From Aurelia coerulea (lineage: Eukaryota; Cnidaria; Scyphozoa; Semaeostomeae; Ulmaridae), in the NCBI GenBank assembly GCA_039566865.1, contig CM076948.1, forward strand, positions 22,145,001 to 22,209,000: DNA of 64,000 nucleotides, read 5' to 3'. Below, piece after piece: positions 33,058 to 43,532 of this stretch. The notes beneath the pieces are model-generated. The model was not told the DNA's origin, did not search any database, and saw only the letters and a program-made list of their open reading frames with translations. The translations under genes were made by a program, and so were the position numbers. Numbering within the stretch: the first letter of the stretch is position 1; each line of letters opens with the position of its first letter.

Positions 33058-33654
33058 GTTCACTAGTTATGTTTATTGTGGATTTTACTCAAGAATAACA
33101 ATGCAGTGGAATGAGAGCTGAATTTTGTAACACACAGTTCTGTTTAACAGACAAAGCAATGTGACAGTTGACAGCATTAAGAATAGATTTCACACCTTCA
33201 ACGCAGCCGACCATAATGTTTTGCTTTCTCTGTTTATTTTATTTATTTATTTATTTATCTAAATACAAATGCAATACCTCCATACGAGGTATGGTAGCAA
33301 ATACAATAACATAACACGAATACAAATAAATCATTGCTAAAAACTAAAATTAATAGTAACTAAATAAAATTGAGTAACTAAATAACATGAATCAAATAAA
33401 ACAAACAAACAAACAAACAAACAAACAAACAAACAAACAAACAAACAAACAAACAAACAGAAACAGTAATGTCTGGGGGCAGCAAGACCTTTAGGAACTG
33501 TTTTTGTATTCGTACCTTTAATGCTTCATTTAGAAATTTGGATAAGGCATATATCACTGACTCACTCTTGTTCCTTATAAGTTGGATGAATTGTTTATTT
33601 TGGCTTGATTGAGTGCACTCAGAGGTGTGAAATCTATCTTTAGAAAGGCAGATA
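33058..33654 (-). repeat. Probable LINE 3' UTR with (AAAT)n and (AAAC)n tracts
   Basis: At 33235-33262 a (TTTA)n tract is followed by CAATACCTCCATACGAGGTATGG, the layout of a minus-strand LINE 3' UTR with a short-motif tail. A 60-bp (AAAC)n tract lies at about 33401-33461. No ORF2 remnant is attached. Confidence 0.5.
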
Positions 33655-34530
33655 CCGGGTGTCCCAAAAAAGTACTCTCGTTTGAATATTCACCAAAATT
33701 TGATTACATGACCGATCTTCAATTTTCTTTTTTTGTCAAGTAGATCAAGGACCAAATTATTTTTCAAGACATCGCTGATCTTGTAATTAGTTTAAGAAAT
33801 AGCAAATGTAGCTCTTTTTAGGGCTACCTGTTTTTGAATCATACTGCAAAAAAGCACTGATGATTGCCAGATCAATTTCTTTCTGCATGTAAAACTGTTA
33901 GTTTGGTCACAAATGACGGAAATAGACGCACACTATCATTGGAGACTTCAATGATGATAAAAAATCTCAAAAATTTGACTCTAAGGCAAGATTGAGTATT
34001 TTGCTCAAAAACTATGGCTCAAAATAAGGTTTTACAACGTGTAATTTTTCTACCTTGCTACACCAAAAGCAGACATTTTATCATCTGTGAATATTTTTGG
34101 CCCGGGGGGGGTACTTCACATATTTTGGGTACGGGGACGTGCCATCGGGAAGGGTATCGATTTTCGCGATTTTGGTATAAGGAACGGTATCGATTTTCAC
34201 GATTTTGGTATAAGGAACGGTATCGATTTTCGCGATTTTGGTTTAAGGAACGATTTTGGTATACTTTTTCGGAAAATTGGTATAAGGTCGGGTATACTTT
34301 TTCGCAAAATTGGTATAAAGTCGGGTATACTTTTTCGCAAAATTGGTATAAGGAACGGGTATGTTTTTGAAGCTTCGATGGCACGTCCCCGACCAAAACC
34401 TGGTCAAGTACCCCCCCCCGGGATTTTTGGGTCTTGGACAAAGCAATTCAAAAAGAAAATTTTATGAAAGGTTTGAGGATGAATTTTTGGTGATTTTTTA
34501 AACAGGAGTACTTTTTTTGGGACACCCCGG
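33655..34530. mobile_element. Mariner-like MITE (CCGGGTGTCCCAAAAAAG ends), interrupted
   Basis: Inverted ends CCGGGTGTCCCAAAAAAGTA and TACTTTTTTTGGGACACCCCGG, TA at 33653-33654 and 34531-34532. It is split by the 322-bp element at 34101-34422. Inner arms (ATTCACCAAAATTTG versus GAATTTTTGGTGATTTT) also pair. Confidence 0.85.
34101..34422. mobile_element. CCCGGGGGGGGTAC-end element with 8-bp TSD ATTTTTGG
   Basis: ATTTTTGG is duplicated exactly (34093-34100 and 34423-34430). The interior contains about three 33-bp units (GGTATCGATTTTCGCGATTT...) and three GGTATACTTTTTCGCAAAAT units. The two unit types give repetitive peptides on both strands, which are incidental. Confidence 0.9.
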
Positions 34531-34739
34531 TAGATAGCTTTGTCTTTACGGAAACCTGGATTTTTGCTGTACAAATTTGCCCTCGATGGCAATGAGTGCC
34601 TTTAAAACTTTAACGAGTTTCTCGATCGAAGATTCCTAAAAAACAGCATTGGTTCCTTTACAATCCCGGCCATCTTAAAACTAGTGTCTTTATAAATCAC
34701 TTCCTCCAAAAGAGCCTGTAGTTGCTTGTGAATATACTA

Positions 34740-34922
34740 CTATTCCTGAGGTGCAAAGATACACATAACTAATAATCCTAGATCCTGGCTCAACGTTCCT
34801 CTTATTCTTTCAAAGAATTTACAAGAACAATCTTTTTGCGGTAAAGTTAAATCGCTGCAGACAATATTTGTGCTTTGTTCAACTTTTAGCAGATGGTGCA
34901 GTTCATTTATCACATAATTTTG
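34740..34922 (-). CDS. Unrecognised small protein, exon 2 (last)
   Basis: The acceptor TTCTAAG at 34923-34924 leads into 60 codons plus a TAG stop. The peptide starts QNYVINELHHLLKVEQ and contains FFERIRGTLSQDLGLL. Phase 0 at the acceptor joins phase 0 at the donor of the exon at 36008-36154, about 1.1 kb upstream. The piece VINELHHLLKVEQ could form an amphipathic helix. I recognise no family. A different 3' exon spliced from inside this one cannot be excluded, but no strong internal donor is visible. No AATAAA was seen shortly after the stop. Confidence 0.6.
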   Translation of the reverse strand, partial: QNYVINELHHLLKVEQSTNIVCSDLTLPQKDCSCKFFERIRGTLSQDLGLLVMCIFAPQE

Positions 34923-36007
34923 CTTAGAAGATAAAAATACGAACCATATTCTGAAATAAAAGATAACAAACATAGCAAAGCAAGATTTTGACTGAGTTGC
35001 AGCCAGCATGTACTGTGTGCACTGTTATTCGTAAATTGCTTAGTAGGATTTCAAGAGCTTTAAATATTTCTGATCGATGTCTAACTCAATATATCCCTTC
35101 TTAAACATTTAATTCCACCAAAGGCATTTTGTTAAAAGAAAAAGTTTGTAAGAAACTGTACGCAATAAACAAAGAATTACGAAACTATGATACCTCAGTT
35201 GAAATGAACTTTTACGATTTGCAGCTTTGATCTTTGGTCTTTCAAAATTTTACTGGATTACTGCAAATGGTCAAGTTCTCAGAGGCAACCGAGGGGCACT
35301 GATGGCATACGTGCCCCCAAGATTTTGCATTCATAACGAAGAAAGTGCCCTTTTTGTTTCGGGAAGAATTTAGGATCCTACGCACAATAAAAAGTGCCCT
35401 CGAAGTGTTGTACCCCCAAGTTAAGGATGTTTCCCACGGGCCTGCAAGTTCTAATATCTAAATGAACTGACTTCTATGTGTGAATTGTGTTGATAATTGT
35501 TTTACGATCTATACCTGGAAAGGGTTTTTAGCAAAAAGAAACTCATAAGAAATTTTTGATAAGAAAACTGCCTTCAAATTTAACATAACTTCATACCGAC
35601 CCTGAACCAAAGTTTCCTATGTTCTTCCTTCTATAAGAATCCACGATCTTTGAGCCAGTATGGAAAGTTTCTTAAAAAATTATCCCATTTTGAGTACTCA
35701 GAATTCCTTACAAGTTTTTTAAAGTTTCCATAACAATCTTAATGTTCACCTGTGTCCTCGTGAACTTTTGAAAATAAAGCTTTTTGAAGCATTTCCAAAG
35801 TGTAGACATTACTCAATCCTTGCTGGAGAGGATTTTTAGCAAATTTAGAAATCATGAAATTAAAGGAACACATTCAAAGCTTTTGAAGAGAAAACTGCCT
35901 TCAAATTTAAAATAACTTCGTAGCAACCCAGAACCAAACTTTTTGATAGAAAGAGATTTGAAGTTAAATAAAATTTTAATTGAAATAAAACTAAATTGAT
36001 CTCTTAC
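34923..36007 (-). other. Intron of the unrecognised gene, with two repeats
   Basis: Bounded by GTAAGAG (36007) and CTAAG (34923). It holds the hAT-like MITE 35280-35444 and, at 35620-35790, a decayed relative of the inside of GTTTCTTA copy D. Confidence 0.55.
35280..35444. mobile_element. hAT-like MITE with exact 8-bp TSD CAAGTTCT
   Basis: CAAGTTCT lies at 35272-35279 and 35445-35452. It begins CAGAGGCAACCGAGGGGCAC and ends TTTCCCACGGGCCTG. The interior matches 7869-8039, including AAGATTTTGCAT and AGTGCCCT. Confidence 0.9.
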
Positions 36008-36154
36008 CTTTTCCTCTGGTGCAGTTCCCAATGGAGCTTTCTTTTCGGCATCAGGACTTGGCAATTCACCACCACACTGCGAATCGAAAAATCCACTATC
36101 TGCTTGTCTTCGTCGACGAGATCTCCGTTTCGTCGCAGGCTCTGAACTTGCCAT
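36008..36154 (-). CDS. Unrecognised small protein, exon 1
   Basis: 49 codons from ATG (36154-36152, context AAATGGC) to donor AAG|GTAAGAG. The peptide begins MASSEPATKRRSRRRRQADS; KRRSRRRR is a strong basic, NLS-like cluster, followed by an acidic/Pro segment (GELPSPDAEKKAPLG). Joined to 34922-34740 it gives 109 residues. The frame stays open upstream for about 61 more codons with another Met (36337), but the basic-cluster start has the better context and the upstream peptide is unlike coding sequence. A small nuclear protein is a reasonable guess; no family was recognised. Confidence 0.62.
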
Positions 36155-37177
36155 TTCAAAACAAGAACTCAATAATCTAGAAGAACCACTATTAACGATC
36201 TGATAAACTTTATACGAGCTGTATCCTCGCAACGGCAACCCCTGGCTGTCAACAGTGTCTCCGTCGGGAAAAACCCCAGGAACGAAATAGCTGCTTAAAA
36301 TTGTCGACCATATGTTGCAGCTATATCGGCAAATCAATCTCTATTGTGTCTTGTTATAAAAAAAACCAGGTCACCAAACAAGCATTGAAGCGAGGCGGTG
36401 GTTTTACGATGTAAACTCTGTCTCCACAGAAACACACAACTCCGCACTCCAATCTGTTCCATGCCGCACACTCAGGAAACTAGCATTTTCACAAAACTGG
36501 ATTTCTCTTCTCAGCAATCAAATATCTTGGCTTGCTGAGCACGTTTTGTTCTCAAGGGCTTACGATATTAAAAATTGATTCAATTTCGCGACCAGACAAA
36601 TAAATCTACGCAGAACTGGAGGGTCAACACCAGGATTTCGCACGGCTAAGCCAGGCCACTACCTTACTTAATAACTATGAATCACATTACCTTGAATAGG
36701 TTTCTCGCTAGTAGCTAAACAAAATCCATTAAAACACTGGTGGCCAGCTCTGTACTGAAAAATAGAGACAATGAGAGGAAAATACACAGTTACAGAGGTT
36801 ATTTACCGGTGTAGTACTGAGCAAGACCGGTGAGCACAACCGTGACCCCCTGTAAGATACAACCTCGTTACCCAGGATCCTTTACGCCTCAAGGCATATT
36901 CTTAGAAGAATTCTTTGAAAAGGGAAATCGTGATTTGTTAGATACTTGCAAAATGTAAACATCAGAGTTCAGACTGTAGTCTTTTAAGAAACCAATGGTC
37001 GTCTATGCTGGTCCAATAGGAACCCACTAATCCATGAATTAAGTTCTATTTAATCTAAAAATCTATGGAAAGCACCGAAAAATTTAAAAGGATTGGCAGC
37101 GCCCTTTGACAAGTGGTCTCATTTCACCTAACGAGACGAATCATGTTGTAGGTATTGGGTCGGCGCGCAGGGTAACT
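36155..37177 (-). promoter_or_regulatory. 5' flank of the unrecognised gene; otherwise unassigned
   Basis: Lies upstream of the ATG at 36154. No TATA box, exon or defined repeat was identified; regulatory role is positional inference only. Confidence 0.3.
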
Positions 37178-37180
37178 TTA

Positions 37181-37484
37181 GGCCCCGTTTACACGAGATC
37201 GAATCCAAATGAATCCGTACCCAAACTGTAATGGATAGGCCTTGCGTTTACACAGGACCCGACGGATACGAACCCATTTGGATCTGCTATCCGTACCTAA
37301 ACGGGATCGCTTTCGAAAGTGCTCCCATTTGGATCCGATCCCAGGAAGGCCTCGTGTAAACGGTTGGGATCGGATCAAAACGGGTACAGATCGAAAGAGA
37401 GGCCTAGGAAGCAATACAACACTGTCAAATGCGCGTGTGCAGCATTCTGGATTCGCCTTGGATCCGATCTCGTGTAAACGGGCC
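37181..37484. mobile_element. Harbinger-like MITE (GGCCCCGTTTACACGAGATC ends)
   Basis: Inverted ends GGCCCCGTTTACACGAGATC and GATCTCGTGTAAACGGGCC, TTA on both sides (37178-37180 and 37485-37487). Inside, ATCCGAT/GGATCGG words repeat in both orientations. TTA plus GG-initial ends match PIF/Harbinger. Confidence 0.85.
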
Positions 37485-37834
37485 TTAAGGTATATGAACT
37501 GAGATACAGTGACCTGGCCTTAAAATGGCACAAAAGGAGGACAGACACTCGCCATTTATATCGCAGCAAAATGGGTTCCCAGGTTCTACGTGATTGGCCA
37601 ACCTATTCCTTATCATGCCTCTATCCTTAACTTTATCATCATTGCCAATGGCATAGCATTGAAAAAAGGGCTAAACATCTCCTCTCCTCGTGGCTTTACT
37701 GTTCAGCTAACTGCCATCAACATAACGCAACAACAACCACTTGGGTTAATATAACAATAATCACTACCAGATACAATAGGCTATTTTTAGGTTGTCAAAT
37801 GCTCACGGATAATGCCACTTTTAAAGGGGCTCCG

Positions 37835-38098
37835 TCGTCAAACAGTAAACAAATCCGTAAACTCGCACATGTCGCCGATTATCCATTGTTCATCCATTGT
37901 TCTTCTGCATTTTATCCACTTATATCTGAGCAATCGTAGAAGATCTGAATGTTTGGTTTGTTCCTTAGTGAAGTACAATGATTAATGCCCAAACAGCAAC
38001 TTTCATTTAAAAAAAAAATACTAAAATCCTGTGTGATATCACCTTTCAAAAAACTGCAACAATCATAGTTTTGTTTACATTTTGACGACGGAGCCCCT
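37835..38098. mobile_element. TTAA-type MITE (AGGGGCTCCGTCGTCAAA ends)
   Basis: TTAA at 37831-37834 and 38099-38102 flanks inverted ends AGGGGCTCCGTCGTCAAA and TTTGACGACGGAGCCCCT. A second copy is at 49009-49309. TTAA targets are used by piggyBac and Kolobok; the ends do not settle which. Confidence 0.8.
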
Positions 38099-38102
38099 TT
38101 AA

Positions 38103-38642
38103 CTACTTTAATTACTTAAAAAACCATTTGCTGTGACCAGTGTCAGACGAATGTATCAAGCAATTCGTCCTGGTACTCAACGCTACTATCAACTTCCATT
38201 TCTGTTCGTCTGTTTTATTCAAAAGTGAGTGATAATACTACAATTGACAATCACACCAGGTTCAAGCTGGGACTTATGATTCGAAGGTGGGATTTTTACT
38301 TCTCGTTGTAAATAAACAAGTGAGAGAAAAACAGTTATTGAAAAACAAAAGTTCATTGTCACGTGATAACCTCAGCAGGATATCAGCTCTAGAACACTAT
38401 GTTTCTTTTGGCAGAAAGAAGGAACAAAAGTGTTAGAAATCAACAGGAACAGTGTCCGTTACACTTTTGTTACAGATCCAAAGTTGTACTGGTACATATC
38501 ATAAACGGGGTGTCAAATAACACAGGAAAACAATAAAACAAGGGACTCGGTAACAACAAATCTAAAAACAATAGCAAGGCAATCTGCTGTTGCTGTTGTT
38601 GTGTTGATTAATCGAAAAGTTATTTCGGTTATGAATAACATT
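38103..38642. other. Unassigned stretch
   Basis: TTTGCTGTGACCAGTGTCAG near 38128 recurs near 4032. No exon found. Confidence 0.35.
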
Positions 38643-38649
38643 CAATGAA

Positions 38650-38757
38650 GTAGTCTGTGGTGCGACCTCTACGAGGGAGGAAAAATTGAAAGGAAAGAAC
38701 AAACCTTTCCTTTCCCTTCAATTTTTCCTCCCTCGTAGAGGTCGCACCGCAGACTAC
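38650..38757. mobile_element. Near-perfect hairpin MITE (GTAGTCTGTGGTGCGACC arms)
   Basis: 108 bp with about 50-bp arms: GTAGTCTGTGGTGCGACCTC pairs with GAGGTCGCACCGCAGACTAC, with one or two mismatches and a tiny loop. CAATGAA flanks it at 38643-38649 and 38758-38764, a probable 7-bp TSD. Confidence 0.8.
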
Positions 38758-38960
38758 CAATGAAGGAGAATTTCCAATCGGTCAGTCATTGGAACTTTCT
38801 GTGGAGGCGATGTTTTGATATTCCATTCCCAAATTTCAAGTTATTCCACTGAGAAATAAAAGAATCTTTGGAATAAATTGCCGAGCTTGATTTACATTAA
38901 ATCAAAGTCGAATTTCCTGCAAGGTGACAATGCAACTGGGAAACAAACACATCTAGCTAA

Positions 38961-39206
38961 GGGCCTGTTCATATGGAGAAAGTTTCCCCGGCATTTTCCC
39001 GTTTCACCGGGAAAATCGCTCAGCCGAGATTCCGCCTCATATAGCGTTACCACATAAGATAGAACGAGCGTTCACATGAGAAAACATTTCCCCGCTAGCC
39101 GAGATCTCGCTAAAACTTTTCTCATATGAAAGGTCAAAGAATATTACCTCGGCTGAGCAAGTTTCCCAGTGAAACGGGAAAATGCCGGGGAAACTTTCTC
39201 CATGTG
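38961..39206. mobile_element. Harbinger-like MITE, right end clipped
   Basis: The left end GGGCCTGTTCATATGGAGAA is the same as in 56438-56914 for its first 16 bases. Long inverted arms (AAAGTTTCCCCGGCATTTTC and complement) follow, but the right end stops at CATGTG and lacks the terminal CAGGCCC. Confidence 0.7.
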
Positions 39207-39530
39207 CTAAATTCTAAAATAATTCACCCAACGCATTATATTTGTTTTCAATTGTTTGAAAGAAGTGCCAATGCAAACTAAATTTTTGCACATATTCGTT
39301 TACATTCATGGCACGGCGTATTCGAGAAACTTTCACGAGAATAGTGGACTAGATCGCGTTGTTAATCTATTTATGTCTTAATTAATGCAATGTCTAAATA
39401 AAACGAATTTCAGAGTTTCCTGGAAAGAGCTTTGACAAGAATTGTATGGCGAAAATGGATTCCACGAGACATCAAATCTTCAAATATGATTTTGTATGTC
39501 TTCAAAGATGTTTTAAGGAACTTGATTGCA
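39207..39530. other. Unassigned stretch
   Basis: No supported feature. Confidence 0.3.
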
Positions 39531-39802
39531 AGTCAGCAGGGCTCAAATCTTTCAAATCTTTAAAAAGGTCGATGTTAAAATTGCAGTTTTTGGTACTTTG
39601 CTGTCAATCTGCCGTGGAAAGTTTTTGATATCTTGATTTTTTTCAAAATTGCGGCAATTTAATTATCTTTGAAACAATTCATATAAAAGTTTGAAAAAAT
39701 TTAAATCATTGTAAATCCTAAACTAATGGAGGAAACATCATATAACCTTCAAGAATAGCATAGTTTATAAAGGTCTACAATATGGTGGCAAGCAGAAATC
39801 TG

Positions 39803-41531
39803 CAGGGGCGCAAATTCAAATTTTTTTGAGGGGGGTGTGTGCTCAAAGGACCGAGTTTCTTCCACGTGGGACCGATTTTTGCGAAATAAATGTTGTTGCA
39901 AATGTATGAAAAATAAAGTTTTCCTATCTGCCACAGTTTACCGAAAATACAACTATAACAGACAGTGTTTTCCCAACGATTGAAACAGAATTAAACAAAC
40001 AGTTTTCGACATCAATTTGTCTCTGGCTAGCATCTTAGCCATCTTCCCTTAATGATCCAGTCAAAGCTTCACAGAATAGCCATGTTTTTAGGCATGCACG
40101 CTTGCTCATATGGAATCAATAAGTGGTGTGGCCAGGGTAAATTAAGAGGGAGGCAGTGAAATGCATGGGCCTAGGGGTCAGGAAATTTTTTGGGGCCACA
40201 CCCTTTACTTTGGCGTAGAATGCATCTCCCAATATCATGCTTGCCATTAGCAGCGAGGAAACCTTGATAGTTTTGTGACAGTTATCCTATAAATCAAAGC
40301 ACGAAGGAAATTTTTGAAGAAACATCCTTTACTTTGGCTTAGAATACATCTCCCAATGTCATGCTTGCTATTAGCAGCGAGGAGACCTTGATAGTTTTGT
40401 GATAGTTATCCTGTGAGCTATCCTATAAATCGGAGCACGAAGAAAATTTTTGAAGAAGCATCCTTTACTTTCGCTTAAAATGCATCTCCCAATATCACGC
40501 TTGCCTTTAGCAGCGAGTAAACCTTGATAGTTTTGTGATACCGGGTGCGCCAAAATAAACTATGCACGTTTGGCAGGCCACAATATTTTGAGCACTGGAC
40601 CGATTTTGAAGATTTATGACTTAATATTTAGCAGAGAGCCTGAATTAGATTCTCGGACTTTTTGCAAATTTTTCCGTTTTCAGTTTTTAGAGCTAGAAGC
40701 GAGTTTCTTAAATGTTCGTTTTCGAAAATATTGAAAACGATGAAAGAACGTTGATCAAATCTTAAAATATCCAACATGAATAAACAAAGAGAAAACGTTT
40801 TCAGGGGGATTTGGGGGTTCAGTATGAACTCTCGTACAGCAGATTACAATTGGTCGATTTTTAGATCGCAAATCACCACGAAAAAGTTCTCTCTTTGTCC
40901 ATTCAAGTCGATTCTTTAGAAAATTTGATCGATGCTTTTTGATCGTCTTCAGTGTTTTCGAAAACAAAATCTTAGGAAACTCGCTTCTAGCTCTAAAGGC
41001 TGAAAAAGAAAAAATTTGCAAAAAACCCGGTATCCAATTCTGGCTTTCTGCTAACGAATGAGTCATAAATCTTCAAAATCGGTCCAGTGTACGATTTATT
41101 GTGGCCTGCCAAACGTGCATAGTTTATTTTGGCGCACCCGGTAGTTATCCTAAAAATCGGAGCATGAAGAAAATTTTCAAAGAAACAGTCTCTACTTTGG
41201 CTTAGAATGCATCTCCCAATATCATGCTTACCATTAGCAACAAGGGAACTTTGATAGTTTTGTGACAGTTATCCCATAGATTGGAGCACGAAGAAAATTT
41301 TTGAAGAAACATCCTCTACTTTGGCTCAGAAGGCATCCCTTACCTGACTTAACCCAGCCATTCTCTGACAGCTAACACAGAAATCTTTGCATTTCGAGTA
41401 TCGACGTCCTGAAAAATTCAGGTTCAAGTTCAGAGCCAGATCGGGACCGATTTTATCGCGATTGGGACCGAGTTTTGAAATTATTGGGGGGGTGTCACAC
41501 CCCCCCACACCCCCCCTCATTTGCGCCCCTG
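39803..41531 (-). mobile_element. hAT-like element with 125-bp satellite, exact TSD GAAATCTG
   Basis: GAAATCTG lies at 39795-39802 and 41532-41539, and the paralogous empty site near 51505 reads GTAGAAATCTGTAGC. Ends CAGGGGCGCAAATTCAAA and CATTTGCGCCCCTG. Inverted copy of the 9934-10993 family; its satellite units are at 40200-40540 and 41144-41340, split by a mariner-like MITE. No transposase frame. Confidence 0.9.
40541..41141. mobile_element. Mariner-like MITE (CCGGGTGCGCCAAAATAAAC ends) in the satellite
   Basis: Inverted ends over 45 bp (CCGGGTGCGCCAAAATAAAC and complement). TA at 40539-40540 and 41142-41143. Intact satellite units read TTTTGTGATAGTTATCC, so a single TA was duplicated on insertion. 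Confidence 0.93.
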
Positions 41532-41759
41532 GAAATCTGTAGCTTTTCTAGTTTAGGATTTAGAAATTTGATGACGTCACAGTCTCCAATTTAATAAATG
41601 CCGCCATATTGAAACTAATCAAGATATCAATAAATTGCCACGGCAGATTTACAGCAAGACACCCTAAGTTCCTTCCAAGACATTCATTTGAAAGAAAACT
41701 GCAAATAGAATTTTACACCGACCTTTTTAAAGATTTTAGCCCTTTGTTTTACTGATATC

Positions 41760-42034
41760 TTCATCATTTCTAAGATTAAAGCATTTTACGGTTCATCACA
41801 CGAATTTATGCGAGAATTTGATCAGAATGAAACGATCGTAGCTTCCAAGTTAACGATAGAGAGAAAATGAGAAAAGTTTAAAGAAAATTATATCTCATTT
41901 AAAAGTAGCTGAAATATGAAGAGCACTGTAATTTTGAAAGTGATCAAGTTAACAGCCTAACATTGGTCACTATCTGAAGTAACCTCCATTTTGGTATCTA
42001 GCAGGAGCAGGAGCATTTTGGTATCGTCGGGAGA
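41760..42034. other. Unassigned stretch
   Basis: No supported feature. Confidence 0.3.
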
Positions 42035-42640
42035 ACAAGGACAGATTTCGTAACACAATGGCATCCGTTGCTTTTGATTGACACCATAATTCAAAGCGAT
42101 TCGCGATTGCAGACACAGGAAGTTCTTTCAAGTAATTCAAAACGAACGAAGCCGCAAGAGTGGCCCTAAAACCCAGCGCACTCGTTGTGCATTCCAGAAA
42201 TTTATCTTAAAGGCAAACCAGGAGCATATATCGAAAGAAGAAGGATATATCTAAACATCTACCTCGGGCATTCTATTTGTTTGGTTCAGAAGCTGAGCAG
42301 TAAGTGTTTTAATTACACCCAAAAATACGAGAATTGATTCAATTGAATCACCTCCCAATCGGATCGGCTTCTGAAGCAAACAAATAGAATGCCCGAAGTA
42401 GATGTTTAGATATATCCTTCTTCTTTCGATCTCTGCTCATGTTTGCTCTTAAAAACAATTTCTGGAATGCACAACGAGCGCGCTAGCTACCTGGGTTTCA
42501 GGGCAACTTTTGCAGCTTTGTTTATTTTGAATTACACTGGTTGAAAGAATTTCCTGAATTTCCTTTGTCTGCAATCGCGAATTCAGGTGTCAACAAAAGC
42601 AACTGATGCTACTGTGTTACAAAATCTGTCCTTGTTCGTC
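42035..42640. mobile_element. Foldback element, copy 2 (both arms complete)
   Basis: Long imperfect arms: left includes GAACAAGGACAGATTTCGTA and ATTGACACCATAATTCAAAG; right mirrors them through ACAAAATCTGTCCTTGTTC. The inner arm phrase GAAAGAAGAAGGATATATCT pairs with AGATATATCCTTCTTCTTTC (TAGATATATCC...). A polyG tract (42640-42658) follows the right end. No coding capacity. Confidence 0.8.
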
Positions 42641-42658
42641 GGGGGGGGGGGGGGGGGA

Positions 42659-43460
42659 GAACTTGTTACTCAAGGGGTTTCTGAATTATCTTTCAGGCGA
42701 TCTCTCAAATCCTGATGCAAGAATTCTTTTTACAGGCGGAATGAAGCACTTCAACAGAAAGAAGCAAACTTATGGGTGTAGCTGAATTGGCTTGACCCAC
42801 TTTCACTTGGCAAACAAATCATTTATTTCCAAATTTTTCGGTTTATATTATCTTTTCTTTTGATACTGGCTGGCTTTTTCGAATAATTCCCAAGAGATAG
42901 GAAAAAGGGATATCTATTACTTAAATGGATAAGCCTGGAAATCGACCTGAAAAGAAATTTTAGGGTTAGCAGATAAAGTTTATTTTTGATGGTTGATGAA
43001 TGAACAGCCCAAAAGATCACAAATGTATCGTCCATCTTGGAAACCTTTATTCCTATAATCTGCAGAAAAATTTCCAAGATCTTGATATTTGACCAATTAG
43101 ACTGAATGAGGGGCAGCTTATTAATTGAAATCACGTGCCGAATGAATATCAGAAAGTTTCGGCGTTCGTCGTGAGTTTCGATCGCAAATTATCCATAAAT
43201 TTGATTTGACTAAGGTTTGTCTCAAACGGGATATCAATGAAATTTTGCGATGACGCAAAAATTACTTATTAAAAACCTTTGGATTGTTTCTATTTTTGAA
43301 GATTTTCATCTGACATTTAATGTGAGACACATTTTAAAGACTGATAGTTGAAAGACTAACTCAGATAGAACGAAAATCATTTCTCCAAAATCAATCATAC
43401 CAATTCAAAGTTGTGGGCGAATTTGCTGGTAAGATGTTTCTGAAACAGTTCCAAGACTCC
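42659..43460. repeat. Mostly unassigned; weak relative of the 1343/16469 family
   Basis: At 43200-43330, GTCTCAAACGGGATATCAATG...GATGACGCAAAAATTACTTA resembles 16573-16625 in the 474-bp repeat, and ends with ACATTTAATGTGAGACAC. Termini unclear. Confidence 0.4.
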
Positions 43461-43467
43461 AACCTCG

Positions 43468-43526
43468 TTCCCAAGGGTATCTGTTGTTTTTAATAGGAGG
43501 CTAGACCTCAACAGATACCCTTGGGA
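43468..43526. repeat. Small hairpin (CCCAAGGGTATCTGTTG arms)
   Basis: TTCCCAAGGGTATCTGTTG at 43468-43486 pairs with CAACAGATACCCTTGGGA at 43509-43526. No second copy seen. Confidence 0.65.
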
Positions 43527-43532
43527 TAGACT

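Larger units (their letters stand above)
39538..41735. mobile_element. Old inverted-repeat element split by a hAT-like insert
   Basis: 39538-39802 and 41532-41735 are the two halves of a foldback element: AGGGCTCAAATCTTTCAAAT at left, inverted AAAGATTTTAGCCCT at right, with CTGCCGTGG, GCGGCAATTTAA and TGGTGGCAAGCAGAAATCTG inside. Related elements: 50870-51715 and 53529-54204. The insert at 39803-41531 splits it. Confidence 0.8.

Noticed and set aside
34058..34467. Repetitive peptides of 118-127 residues on both strands
   Set aside because: They are translations of tandem units inside the 34101-34422 transposon, open on both strands because the unit length is a multiple of three in places.
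37178..37502. Long frames on both strands between 37.18 and 37.5 kb
   Set aside because: They lie wholly within a Harbinger-like MITE with TTA TSD.
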